Assembly: GCA_943737045.1 (NCBI GenBank)
Contig: CALSFV010000079.1
Span: 186,001-250,000, forward strand
DNA: 64,000 nucleotides
DNA from: Parapristionchus giblindavisi
Taxonomy: Eukaryota > Nematoda > Chromadorea > Rhabditida > Diplogasteridae
Direction: 5' to 3'
Made by a program: the position numbers and the translations under genes. Of this stretch, positions 35,304-46,725 are shown one piece after another. Position 1 is the first letter of the stretch. Each line of letters opens with the position of its first letter. The notes beneath the pieces were generated by a model that searched no databases, had not been told where the DNA came from, and saw nothing but the letters and a program-made list of their open reading frames with translations.

Positions 35304-38300
35304 CTACATCTCTAACGTATTTATACGAGAAAAAGTAATGCTAAATATAAAATTAAAGTTCCAACTGGTCCGATGTTTGTGGTAGAGTAGAAATCCAATT
35401 GTGATCGAATTAAGAATCATAGCGATGAGCGGAATTGCGAAGAGATAGCTGTTGAAGAACTGAAGAAAAAAAACAATATTCGTGACTGATAGTGATGGCA
35501 ATCGGATGAGAACCGATTGGATCGGAACCCAGTGGATGGGAACCGACTTTATGGGAACCGAGTGGATGGGCACCAACTGGATGAGAACCGACTGGATCGG
35601 AAACTTTTACATTTACAAGAGCTAATGAATAGATAAAGTATCGAAATAGTTCTCATCCAGTCTCATCCGAAGCGATATTTGTGTGTACACTAGGGTCATT
35701 ATGAAACCTCTTATAAACCTGCGCCCATTTCTTTCCGTGCTTTGCATAGGGCGAAATAATAAATTTGTACCAGAATAGGAGGCACTTCGTGGTACCAAAG
35801 AATCGGCGAACATATCGAATTGGGCTCCATATTGGTCATTGTTAGAAGAGTGACGAAAATATGGAACTATAATACAATTACGAAGTCTATAGGTCTACGA
35901 TTTTGACATAGTTGGGTTCTCAGTGGGCACAAGTATTAGGGTTCCGCATTCGTGCACTAACAAGGAGTCTCTTTCAGCTTAAGGTGGCGAAAAGTGACGA
36001 TTTATAGCTCATTTGAGAGCCCTTTCTCTGTAGAATAAGAATGAATGTCTAAAAAATCCGAAACGGCTCTGTACATGGATTTAAAAAAATCCAAAGTTTG
36101 AGCAATTTCTGCCTTGAAATTCCTGTGTAATGGCAGTTGAATTGCCGTACAATGATGGGATACTTCTCCGCGCTTCCACACCGAGCTAGTGGTGGCGCAG
36201 TGGTAAAGATGTCGCTTACAATTTTTGCGCAGCGGGTTCGATCCCCACCGATGCGACATGTTTTGCACGATTTTTACACTTGTCTTTTTGCACAGTTTCA
36301 AAAAATATCTTATTCCTATCATGTCTTACGATCCTATTGTCATGTCTCATCCGTACATTATTAAATAACAGACAATTCATTTATTACAAAGTGAAATACA
36401 AACAATTAGAACAAATCTGAACGTTGAATCTTTCAATCAACACTGACAAACTTTCAGACAGATTGGATGCATGGATATCAGTAAGCAAATTGAGAAATTT
36501 TTAAAAAAGATCATAAAAAGACAAGTGTATAAATCGTGCAAAACATGTAGCATCGGTGGGGATCGAACCCGCAGCGCAAAAATTGTAAGCGACATCTTTA
36601 CCACTGCGCCACCACTAGCTCGGTGTGGAAACGCGGAGAAGTATCCCATCATTGTACGGCAATTCAACTGCCATTACACAGGAATTTCAAGGCAGAAATT
36701 GCTCAAACTGGGTTTTTTTTTTTGAATCCATGTACAGAGCCGTTTCGGATTTTTTAAAAATACATTCTTATTCTACAAAGAAAGGGCTTTCAAATGAGCT
36801 ATAAATCGACACGTTTCGCCACCTTAAGCTGAAAGAGACTCCTTGTAAGTCGTGCATCATTTTCATTCATCGGCGACATCTAGCGGTCGCTATTTTGCAA
36901 TGCTTCATCGACATTTTCTTTGTTATATAAATGCAAATTCCACTAGAAAAAATTACAAATAACCGTTAAATGTCGCTGGTGGATAAAAATGATGCACGAC
37001 TTTGGACGATTGCTCGAATTGCACGACTTAGTGCACGAATGCGCAACCCTAACATGCATACTCACCGCCGGTATGCTCGAAACAACAAAGAATACGATGT
37101 TCCACCGAATGCCACAATGAAAATTGAATACAATAGTGATCAATCTTGATATGCTTATTGCCTGAAATTAGCATGATCTTGAATGTATCCAGCAGCGATA
37201 CGATTACTGTAAGTGCGTTGTAAGAAACAAAGTTGAACACGGAGGTGCCCATTCGGCCTAGCGTACAGATCAATACGGTCGTTTCGATGTCCTGAAGGGA
37301 GTATTGGAATGTTGCTCTCCGCTCTAGCAGTGCTCTCTCGTGGACAAAGAAAACGAGAGAACGTTGCCTTAGCTGAGAGTTTCAAATATGCTCGGGGTGT
37401 AGCCTTAATGGATTAACAAGGTACTTGAAAGCAAACAGACCGAGCCACATTAACAACAGTCATAAACGATTTTATATGTTTATATTCGTGTGAACAATAA
37501 TATAGACTCTCCCTCCCTAATTAAATTGTTATTTTAAAATTTTCGCTGGACAAACACTCTCAATCGAACAATCGTAGCACACACGTATATATTCAAAGCA
37601 CAATGTCGTATAAATGGATCGCGCAAGGATCACCGATACCTGAGTAACACCGATCGCGAACCATGTATTAAAGGCTACATAGGGCAAGGAGAAAGCGAAC
37701 TGAATTATTCCCGAGAAGACTATGGTTGACTGTAAAATGAAATAAAGAACATTATTTTTGCAAAAGATATGAAAACCTTGTATTGCCTGACTATAGCTTT
37801 GCTTCTGTACATGCAAGCTGCTAGAAAATAAATAGGAACGAATCCGATTTGGAGGAAAATCTGAGTTTTTGGTCTTTTAAACACTGCAAAATGTTATTTA
37901 AAACACATTCCGAGCTAATTCTACTATCTGCTCTGATTATACTCGCTCGTAAACACGAAAGATAGAGCGTAGTCAAAGTGGAGTTAAAATTAGCTTGGAT
38001 CGTAAATTTAAACTCACCGCATTTCTGACTGATTCTGGTTGATATGAGGATAGGAAGTATGATTTCTCGCCGTAGTATTGCGAAGACATACTCTACTTCG
38101 AATATCAAGATTTGCAGCTAAAACGTCGCTGCGATATTCCAAAAAGGACTTACGAAGATATAATAATCGAAGCAAAAGGACTTGAAAATAGGCAGACTCT
38201 AGTATACGGCTAATCGTCTACGCATCGGAAGGCGACTCCTTATGCTTGGAAAGCGTACACGTATAGCCTCTTGAGGACACTCATTAGTCGGGAGAGATCT

Positions 38301-38361
38301 GATCTACATGATTCCACATTCTAATATCCCTGAACAACAATGCTCCATCGTTCTCTTTCAT
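35304..38361 (-). CDS. Multi-pass membrane protein, candidate 7TM chemoreceptor
   Basis: Nine minus-strand exons join in phase: 38339-38361, 38261-38303, 38154-38198, 38018-38117, 37777-37817, 37640-37729, 37066-37291, 35796-35866 and 35304-35459 (264 residues). Hydrophobic segments are evident in FDYYIFLQILIFEVEYVFAI, the STIVFSGIIQ exon, the FNFVSYNALTVIVSLL segment and the last exon's SYLFAIPLIAMILNSITIGF. They are separated by basic loops (RRE, YRSKAIVRQYK). This fits a serpentine membrane protein of the nematode chemoreceptor type, but no specific family motif is clear and the length is a little short. The first three exons are small with 35-62-bp introns and are less certain. Introns carry a SINE palindrome (35,961-36,845) and MITEs at 37.3 and 37.9 kb. 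Confidence 0.55.
36184..36262 (+). repeat. tRNA-derived SINE-like segment
   Basis: It has an A box TGGCGCAGTGGTAAAG and a B box GGTTCGATCCCC at tRNA-like spacing. The T stem (GCGGG/CCCAC) has a mismatch and there is no matching acceptor stem. An inverted copy lies at 36,545-36,622. Confidence 0.6.
36545..36622 (-). repeat. Inverted copy of the tRNA-like segment
   Basis: The reverse complement of 36,184-36,262 with almost no change, forming the opposite arm of the palindrome. Confidence 0.6.
37298..37412. repeat. Family A MITE
   Basis: Its left arm begins within a few bases of the acceptor of the 37,066-37,291 exon. Right end ATGCTCGGGGTGTAGCCTTAA. Confidence 0.65.
37898..38010. repeat. Diverged family A MITE
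   Basis: It lies in the intron between exons 38018-38117 and 37777-37817. ACACATTCCGAGCTAATTCT and AAATTAGCTTGG arms remain. Confidence 0.6.
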
Positions 38362-39712
38362 TGATATCTCAAAAAAATTAAAAATCTAAAATGTCTTTTC
38401 TCCATTCTCGACTCGAATACAGTTTCTTTAACATGCCAATATGAAATGATCTTGCCACTTCCGATTTCATTTCCGGGTTGTGTGCATTTTGGGCAAGCGA
38501 CCTTTAATCGTATGAAAATCGAATATAAATTCTGAAAAATATGGACCGATTAGATAGCAATGGTGTCCAATTCCATCAGTCCTTATTTAAATTTACCACA
38601 ACTGTAGTGTCCGGAAGAATATGACGCTGTCGAGCAAAGTATCAACTCATCCGTATATCAAGATCAAGACACTTGACAAGTACACGTAAGCACCATCTTA
38701 ATTACTCCCGACGGACGACTGCTAATGATCTGTAGTGGTAGAAGGAAGTGTGACTAAATTCATCGCTTCTTCAGTTCTCGCTATCTCTAGTATCTCCACC
38801 AGAGATCAAAAGATCATTCACAGACGGAACAATTAAAATTTGCGTTATTAAGCGACTTTGTCTTCGTAGATTACAAAAAGTGAATGACGACGAATAGCAA
38901 ATATACGAATGCATGAATACTTCGTACAGATAGTGATTTCGTACCTACTCACCAGAGTTAGGGCTCATTTTCCCTCAAATTATCCCTGATCTTTTTTGTT
39001 CAAGATACACCACACACGTTACGAGGAGAAAGCTCCATTCTGGCAGCAAAAACAGCGGGTGAGGAGGGCAACGAACTAGTTTTGCGTGAGTGAGGGCGAA
39101 AGGCACCCCACTTGCTTGTTATAATTTCCTGCTTTCTCCGCTCTTCTTCTCCTTTCTCTGCTCCCTTGCGATCTTTTCCCATTGGCAATCGTTCACTATG
39201 TTTGCTTTCTGTGTGACCACTAACTTTACTTTGACCACTTAGTTTCATATCAAGCTTATCGATTAGACAATAAAATTGTATGTTTTACGATCTCTTTATT
39301 TCGAACACTCTTTTATCTGCCAGTGAATGCGAGAGAGAATGAGAGTAGACAAGAGAGCATCCCTTCCCACCTTCGCTAATCCGAGAACGCGCAAAATGAG
39401 TGACACTAGTCGATCCTTGCCAGAGGTAATGCTACCTTTAATCTCTTGGATTAGGGAGTAGGGATAGTCGAAGGCTCTGGGTCAAATGACACCTTACAAT
39501 CTCTGTCTATCTCGCTGACTATCCCTAATCATTACTGTCGTTCATTTTTCAGATTTATTATGGTTTTTTTCTTAAATAAGTTTATGACACAACCCATTTC
39601 TTAATCTCTCTCCCTTTCTTTCTTTCACTATGATTTTTCAGTATCGTGATGTCAAACTTAATCGTTGTTACTATTATCGATTTTTGTAGTAAATAGCGGT
39701 CGTAACCTCACA
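38362..39712. other. Intergenic between divergent genes
   Basis: No convincing exon. Contains a GA-rich stretch (39,000-39,180) and several weak splice-like sites. The real first exon of the minus-strand membrane protein could lie here if the proposed 38,361 start is wrong. Confidence 0.5.
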
Positions 39713-40523
39713 ATGAAGCTCAAGTATTCAAATGGGAAGAAGAAGGCTAAAAAGAGTCCGAAGATCGTCTGCCACAGTGTCGAGAAGGAGTGCGACACGA
39801 TTATGGAGAGGTGAGCAAACATTCGTGCTATTGAAAATATTATAACTCAAAACTATACTCTAATGGGAGAGTTACCTCTCTCAAGGGTCTCTGCATTGTG
39901 CACACTATTTCTCTGTTCTCTAACAACTAGAGAGCATTGCGCGTCGAAGAGACCATTGATATACGCGTCCTTTAAAGTTGTTTAGTTGTTATCATTGAGA
40001 TATAATGAAGAGATAGTTGCCGAAACTTGAATTATTGGTTTACTATGGCTTTTTAATGAGATTTCTTGAATCATGTCCCTGTGTGACGAAAGAGGGGGGG
40101 GGGGGGGGTAATTTGAGATAAACCACCATGCGGTACTGTAATCCCTTAAACTAAAATCTAATTTATGTTTTTTCAGAACTATCGAAGAGCACTATCTCGC
40201 CTACGTCGAAGAGTACACGCCAGCATTTGTGGTACGTTGTGTTTATGGGAAAATAATGACAATTGATGCGAATAAGCGGAAGAAAACATTAGCGTGAACC
40301 TGTTAAATATTGATTGGATCCTATGTATCTCGCTGTCAATTCTGTAATTTTCTGCTTCTTTGTCTGACAAGTATCAAGAGAAAAACACTTCACAAAGACA
40401 GATTTGCAACATAATTCACATAATATCTTTCAGTTACCGAAGATGCCCGATGATTACCACTTACTGCCCAATAGGATTGCTACCAATTGGAAGAAGTACT
40501 CGTTGTCTTTGACTCAGAGCTAA
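39713..40523 (+). CDS. 80-aa protein of unknown function
   Basis: Three exons (39713-39810, 40177-40231, 40434-40523) join in frame from ATG to TAA with good donors (GTGAGC, GTACGT) and TTTCAG acceptors. The N-terminus is lysine-rich (NGKKKAKKSPK), followed by a mixed charged stretch with VCHSVEKECD and YVEEYTPAF. There is no signal peptide or transmembrane segment. A family C MITE lies in intron 1. I recognise no family; it could also be the 3' part of a longer gene whose upstream exons I missed. Confidence 0.6.
39862..39977. repeat. Family C MITE in intron 1 of the 80-aa gene
   Basis: Left GGGAGAGTTACCTCTCTCAA, right decayed to TATACGCGTCCTTTAAA. Confidence 0.7.
40094..40108. repeat. Poly-G run of 15
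   Basis: An uninterrupted G homopolymer in the same intron, directly after AGA. Its length is likely to be polymorphic or an assembly weak point. Confidence 0.9.
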
Positions 40524-41457
40524 TGATTCCCATGAAGTATTGTGAATTGTACACATGTAACCAAATTGGTAACAAAGCTAGAAGCTGATAAACGTTGATT
40601 GTTATTCAAAGAATTTTGCAAAGTGATACAACTAACAATAAGGAATCATTGAAATCACTGGTTTCTCTTTTTTGATCATGCAAATCATTGATTGGTGCAA
40701 TCTACTTGATTTCAACAGAAAATCAATCATTATTTATCTTTGAATGTTGAAGGAAGATTATCCCATAGTGATTCTTCTACTGTCTTGTGGCAAGGGATTC
40801 CGTTAAGAGATTAAGATCCATCAATCAGCTTTGTGAGATTAAATAGATAAGGATTACCCAAGTCAGTTAGACAGGTAGACAGAGAAAGCGAAACAATACG
40901 AGAGATTTACTAGTTCACGAGAGCATGTAATTGTTAGGAAATACATCTTGACATGCGATTCGAAAGTCTATTTATACAACAGCGTTTTGTTTAAAAAATG
41001 TTAAAGTATGCAAAAATAACATGCAATAAAAATATTAAAATATTAAAGCAAAAATAGTATAGGATTGGCAAGGTAGATCATTTACTCATCGACACCTCAA
41101 ATCCCGAGAGTAGATTGTTGTAGCGAAAGGCTTCCTGAAAAGCACTCTCATTCCTCTTGAATCATTATTTTGCCTAAGCCCGTGAGCGCAACGAGAACAA
41201 TATGAACATGCCGAGTAGCGAAAAAGTTCAGAAAATTGGGTACTTTTAAAAACTCAATAAACCATATTGTGCCTAAGAGATATCACACATATTTGATGTT
41301 TCTATTTTTTCAAATGGATACCCACCGTAAGTGCCTCTTTCAACTGCGACTCGGTTCCCGTCCAACCGATCTCTGATACGATCCTAGTACCGTTTCCATT
41401 TGGGGTGTGTCTGAATTAAAGAGTTTTGGGTCTCGAAAGGAAAACGCATACGATAGC
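40524..41457. other. Intergenic between convergent small genes
   Basis: AT-rich, with the 3' ends of both 80-aa genes facing each other. AATAAA-like motifs occur (about 41,024). No exon seen. Confidence 0.5.
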
Positions 41458-42308
41458 TCACTCTATTGATTTCGTCTTTGGTGCTCCGTCCACGTAGATC
41501 GAGCCGAGATTGCGAAGCTGAAGAAGGTGTGTATTTCATGCATTTTTGTTCATATTCATTTTCATGTGTCGTTGCATGCGTGTGCATGTAGATAAAATAT
41601 ATAAATGTATCAACGCGTTTATGCATGCATGGAACTAGTCAAATAATGATAACTAAATGTTTGATAATTATAGAGATAAATTTGCATAGCGGCCGTTAAA
41701 GAAGGAAACTCTCACATGACACAATAGATCCAGTCTATTTTTTAGACGATGTCAGCGATATTATGATTGCGAGAGTGTGAATACTATTGACAGTGTGATT
41801 GACGGCAAAATAAAACTAAAACTGATTTATGAGATTTAAATGGAGCAATATTGTCTTTTTTCATAGAAAGACAAATTCACGATATATTACAGTGAATCTC
41901 ACAATTGTCAAATGTCAAATGTCAATTGTCAATTGAATTGCCAAAAGACACACCTGGGTTTCGATCGGCAGACTAGCTGCCTGTTGATCCTCGGTATTGT
42001 CGCTCCAGGGTACGGTGGTATCCACTGTGACGATTGCAGGAGATGGACTGCAAAATTAACAACGTGAAGAGACAAGAAAAGAAAGGAATATAGAAAATAT
42101 GTGCTAAAAACCTTACAGCAACATCGTTTTGTTTTTTCTCTCACGAAACTCTCCGAAGTAGACAAAAGATTTTAAAAGGGCACGGAAATGAATATTTCAG
42201 ATTTGCAGAAAAAAATTACGCTGTTTCGGTAGTAGTCGGTGGTTCGGTGCCCTTCTGTGGGAGCTCACTCGCTGCTGTCTCCGGTACAACAACGTCCTTG
42301 CTCGCCAT
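41458..42308 (-). CDS. Second 80-aa protein of unknown function
   Basis: Exons 42220-42308, 41954-42047 and 41458-41517 (minus) join in frame from ATG to TGA. The protein is acidic and Thr/Pro-rich (PPTTTETAPSP, WSDNTEDQQ) and ends with a more ordered LRNLGSIYVDGAPKTKSIE. There is no signal peptide, membrane segment or cysteine. Low complexity makes family assignment impossible by eye. It converges on the plus-strand 80-aa gene, and the shared length is probably coincidence. Confidence 0.6.
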
Positions 42309-42899
42309 GTTCGGACTACACGACAGAATCGTATACGATGCATGGGCAAGGAAGATTACGGTAGGAACCAGCATCTTGCGTGGAGTAAATGAAGAAGAGA
42401 ATGAATAAGAATGGATGGATATGAAGAAGAAGAAGGAGCCGGGCTAATGAGCGGTTAGTGATTGCATGTCGTGCGTGAGAAATGCGTGAGACGACGGTTA
42501 AAGGGAGCCGGCAGACTGGCGCCAAATGAAGAATCCGCTTTATTCGACAAGCAATCCCCATATCCTTACCCCTCCCTATTTCCTACCTTTCCAACCTATT
42601 TCGGATCACTACCTTCCCCATACATTTATTTAATTGTCACTTCAAATGTTGTCTCATCTTTGCAAGTATCATAAATAAAATAAAATAATAAATTATAAAT
42701 ACAGAACCTTATCAAGATTAACAGTTTTTACACTGAATCTGAAGTGTCATAGAAGGGGCAAATGCAGCCGACGTTTAAAGGGAGCCGGCATGCTGGCGCC
42801 AGATGAAGAATCTGCTTTATTCAACAATCCCCATCCCTTGAGAGTCACAATTTAGGTTTATTATTTTAAAGTGAATAAAAAACAGGCATTGTTGCCTAG

Positions 42900-43263
42900 T
42901 AGGGTTGGCAATAACGCACACGCATTGTGGGCTCGCAATGCTCTGTGAAATCATTGCGGGCCGCAACCTCGAAGGGAGGGGAGGGGGAGTGATTGCGGGC
43001 CCGCAATGACATTGCGGGCCCGCAACGACTTCTTTCTTCCTACCCTCTGCTTTTGTGATCGGTCGTTCTTCTATGTTCTCTTCACTTTCCTTCGTTCTCG
43101 TTGCGGGCCCTCAATGCTATTGCGGGCCCGCAATCGCTCCCCCTCCCATCCATCCAACTTTGCGGGCCCGCAATGATTTTACACCGCATTGCGGGCCCGC
43201 AATCATTAGAAATAAAAAGTCAAGGCCATTGCTGGCACGCAACCCCCGAATAGCCAACTCTAT
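42900..43263. mobile_element. Palindrome-rich element built from ATTGCGGGCCCGCAAT
   Basis: The self-complementary 16-mer ATTGCGGGCCCGCAAT or close variants occur at least seven times, flanking a CT/GA-rich inverted pair (GGGAGGGGAGGGGGAG and CTCCCCCTCCC). Loosely inverted ends contain GGGTTGGC and GCCAACTC. Confidence 0.65.
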
Positions 43264-43672
43264 TGCCTAGCATATTATATAGTTCTTCTCATTCACTGTC
43301 AAGTCAATGTAAATTATAGCATCTATGCGAAAAGATATGTTTTTTTCCAGAACACCGAGTACAGAGATCGGGTGGCCGAGAGATCAATTTCATGTTTCAG
43401 AACTATTTTTTTCCATCGGTCTTCAATGGAATGCTCGCTCAATTTTTTTTTCATATTCATATGGCCTATCTGTAGCCTAGAAATGTGTCAGAGCTGTAGT
43501 CTTAAAACCGTTCAGTGAATTATAGTACACAGCTTTTGTTATGATACATTCATGATCAATTTCGAAATAATGCTCCGCAGATCCGCTACAATGACGAAAA
43601 CAAGAGACTAAGCGCACCAGCTGAAGCACTGCATGACTCCTTTCGCTAGTTCTTACTACGTACTAGAAGTTT

Positions 43673-44417
43673 ACTACACTCAGAGAAAAACCGTTAAATG
43701 CAAGGATTTAAAACCCTAGTTGGCATGCTGCGCTGTATATATCCCTTACGGGTAAGGGTTTCGATACCCTTACCCATAAGACTTTCAACCCTTACATGCT
43801 AGGGTTTGAAACCCTTAGTGTCCTCGAAAAGACGCAGAAAAAAGTCGCAAAAGATTTTGCTCAGAGTAGAAATCGAACAGGCGGAGGCGCACCTCTGCGC
43901 ACACTACCCAGGCACCTTACCCACTGCGCTTCACGGACATGATGTCACTTCGACACAACTCATATATCATACAAATTGCGTGGGGCCTTACAACTAAGGG
44001 TTTCAAACCCTAGTTGGCGATCTGGCCAAATCCTTAGTAGTAAGGGTTTTGTCTCTGCAATTCCTTAGGATTTTGGTTAGGGTTAGGGTCTCTCTCGACT
44101 ACACTCGCCTATTCCATCAAGAGAAGAGGACCAACAGTTGAGTCCCCTCCTAGTAGACTTTGGAAAGTCAGGAGCGGTATATCCGTATTGTCAAGCAGGC
44201 CAATTGGACGAGCAACGTCAAGTTTTCGTGGGTTATTTGACTATTCTAATCAAGTTTCATATGCTGACGTTTTCTTGAATGGAGATGAATTCTGTCAGAG
44301 GCGAAAGGATAGATCTTGTGGATAAGAAGATTCCCCCTGTTATGACCCCTTCTGCATTTAATGTGCTGATATGATAAATAGTTATACAACCCTTAGGCTT
44401 TTTTCTCTGAGTGTAGT
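43673..44417. mobile_element. 745-bp terminal-inverted-repeat element
   Basis: Ends ACTACACTCAGAGAAAAA and its complement. Inside are many AAGGGTTT/AAACCCT motifs, a short TTAGGGTTAGGG stretch (44,080-44,096) and, on the minus strand, a tRNA-like segment with GCGCAGTGGGTAAGGTGCC and GTTCGATTTC. No transposase is seen. Confidence 0.7.
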
Positions 44418-46110
44418 AGTTGCTAGCAGTTCATACTAGTAGTTGCTAGTATTATAGTTCTTACTAGTAGTGGCTAGTTCGACTGTATCCGATCTGTGGA
44501 GCATTATTTCGAAAGCGAACTTTAGTGTATCATAGCAACGGCTGTGCAAGCACATTCACTGAATCGTTTCTATTTCTTCCTTTTCGGTGCAAGATCCGTC
44601 TCTTCACTCCTACGATATTATAGCCCACAGATTATGAATTTGAAGCATTGAATAGGGGGGCAAGAATAGGTGCATAAGTAAATCCTTATAAAGAACTCGA
44701 TCATGTATGGTAATAGACATCGTTGTTCGTAGAGCGTTACGTCCCAAATGTGCAACCCGGATGTTCTCTGTAAAATTGCCATTGGTTACGGCATCTATCC
44801 ATATTGATATATGACTAACATTAGCTGTAACAATATGTGTTTCCACGGTTTTTACTTACTACTAAAAAAAACCGAGATGTGGGCGTCGTAATGTTCCGTG
44901 ACAGGCTCTACTATGGCTTTCTACACTTGAGCCCGCGTCCGCATCATACAAATATTCCTCTACAATAAGTGTAGGCGGATCATAAGCGTGACAAACCGAA
45001 ATGTTGATGGGCCTTGTGTTTGTTTAACTGCCGCTGCGTCACTTTATTCGCTTTGGTTCAGAGAGCACGAACCAAGAGATCAAAATACAATAAATAAATA
45101 TTTTTGATACTCTTGTTTTTTTACATAATGCATGGATTCTTTCGTAATAAATAACTGTGAAATAACCAATACATAAACTTACTTAACTGTATGAATTCCT
45201 TGAAAATTACGGAAATTACGGAGTACATTGTTCGCCACAACAGTCGCAATTTAAATTGCCTGAAGTGATTTTATCAAGTGAAGTGTATTTCCAATAGTTT
45301 GATAAGTTATATCGGGAGAATTTCGTGAATTAAAAAATGGAATTTTCAATAACTTGTACAAAAACGGCATTGAAATATGAAATATTTAGCAAGTAAAGTA
45401 CAGCACGATGGTTGTACATTCGTGCGCGCCGCGGCATCATATATTTCAGTGGCTTAAGAATATTTTCCGCTTCTCAAAATCTTCACCAGTGACCGTATGC
45501 AAGAACAGTTTCTCAGGAAAATGTGACGTCATGAGCGTAGGCGGAGCAGTTTTGGAAAACGCTTCCGCTTACGCAAATGACGTCACATTTTCCAAGAAAC
45601 CGGTTCTTGCATACGACCACAGTGTTGTGTATATCAAGTACTGTTTTATGACAACTCATCCCGGAACCAAAATTCCAAAAGAGAGGTGTGTGCGTATCAT
45701 GCGGCACAAAACTGAACTGTTGACGAACCTTTATTTATTTAACTGCTGCCAAGTCACTTTATTCGCTTTGATATAGAAAGCACGAACCAAGAGATCAAAA
45801 TACAGAGATAAGTTTGATGCTCTCGGAATTTGCAAAATGCATGAATTCTTTCGTTATGAATAACTGTGCGATAACCAATGCATACAAATCTAAAAAAAGA
45901 CGAACGAAATGGGAATAATGAAAATGAAAATCATTTGAATTTCTTGAAAATTACGGATTGCAGAACTTCGTTCGGTACAATTTCTTATTACGGTTTTAAT
46001 AACTGTTTTCCATTTTTGTAAATTCTACAATAATATCCCCAAAACTCCCGAATGTACATCGGTTACTCGAGCACAAATGTGTTCATTCCTCTTTAACGCC
46101 ATGACACTTT
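44418..46110. other. Duplicated 5' flank of ShKT copy 2
   Basis: Blocks here recur upstream of copy 3 (for example ATCTGTGGAGCATTATTTCG at 44,488 and 51,048; GCACGAACC near 45,067 and 52,835). Part (45,400-45,740) recurs inverted upstream of copy 1 (about 2,870-3,130). A 710-bp offset internal duplication is seen between 45,040-45,180 and 45,752-45,890. No coding exon seen. Confidence 0.6.
45495..45614. repeat. 120-bp hairpin carrying two TGACGTCA motifs
   Basis: GTATGCAAGAAC at 45,495 mirrors GTTCTTGCATAC at 45,603. Each arm has AATGTGACGTCA. Confidence 0.7.
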
Positions 46111-46119
46111 CGATTCCGT

Positions 46120-46722
46120 TGCAGCTAATCATACAATAGTGACTAAACAGAAACCGGCGTCTCGATCAATATATAAACGAAAGATGAATGGCAGAGATAT
46201 CATATCGATTAACTCCTCCCGGTGTTTTCTTCCAACTAATCTGGTGAGTCGGGCAATTGCTACGCATCTGTCAATGTTTTACGCATCTCGCATTTGCTAC
46301 CCATCTAGCAATTGCTATGCATCTGGCAATTCAGTCTCATCTTCAGTGCAAAAGAATTAATATCGCACTGATTGGAGAGATTCTGAGTGATTCCCAAGTC
46401 ATAGCTCAAGTTCCAGTTCCAAGTCCAAGTCATAGTTCCTTAAAACATAGCTGGTATAGGTTGGCAAACGATTGACACCGGTAAGGCATCAAATCAAATC
46501 ATTTATTTTCCTGTATAAGAAAGAAAGGGATGGTATGGGATTCTTCTTATCACGTTAAACGGGGTCAGGAAAACTAGTCTTCGTGTGCCATAGTAGTCGG
46601 TTCAGCGTGTGTCATAAGGCATAGGTCGTGGACTTACCTGCATGTATCAACAGAATAATTACCGTCATATTTGGGCAATTAAATTTATACTTGCTAATCG
46701 TTGTCAATCTTCAATTTAACAG
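46120..46722 (+). promoter_or_regulatory. Promoter and 5'UTR intron of ShKT copy 2
   Basis: GGCGTCTCG and ATATATAAACGA (about 46,158-46,180) match the blocks before copies 1 and 3. A donor CTG|GTGAGTCGGG at 46,244 and acceptor TTTAACAG at 46,722 bound a 479-bp 5'UTR intron; the ATG lies three bases after the acceptor. Confidence 0.6.
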
Positions 46723-46725
46723 ATC

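Larger units (their letters stand above)
35961..36845. mobile_element. 885-bp palindrome with tRNA-like arms
   Basis: CAAGGAGTCTCTTTCAGCTT is mirrored by its complement ending at 36,845, with TAA on both outer sides. Each arm contains the tRNA-like segment described at 36,184. Its terminal CAAGG and the following TTAAGGTGGC are shared with the element at 47,172. It sits in the second-to-last intron of the multi-pass membrane gene. Confidence 0.8.

Noticed and set aside
36184..36262. tRNA gene
   Set aside because: A and B boxes are good, but the T stem has a mismatch, the acceptor stem does not pair, and the segment is mirrored inside a palindromic element. Called SINE-like instead.
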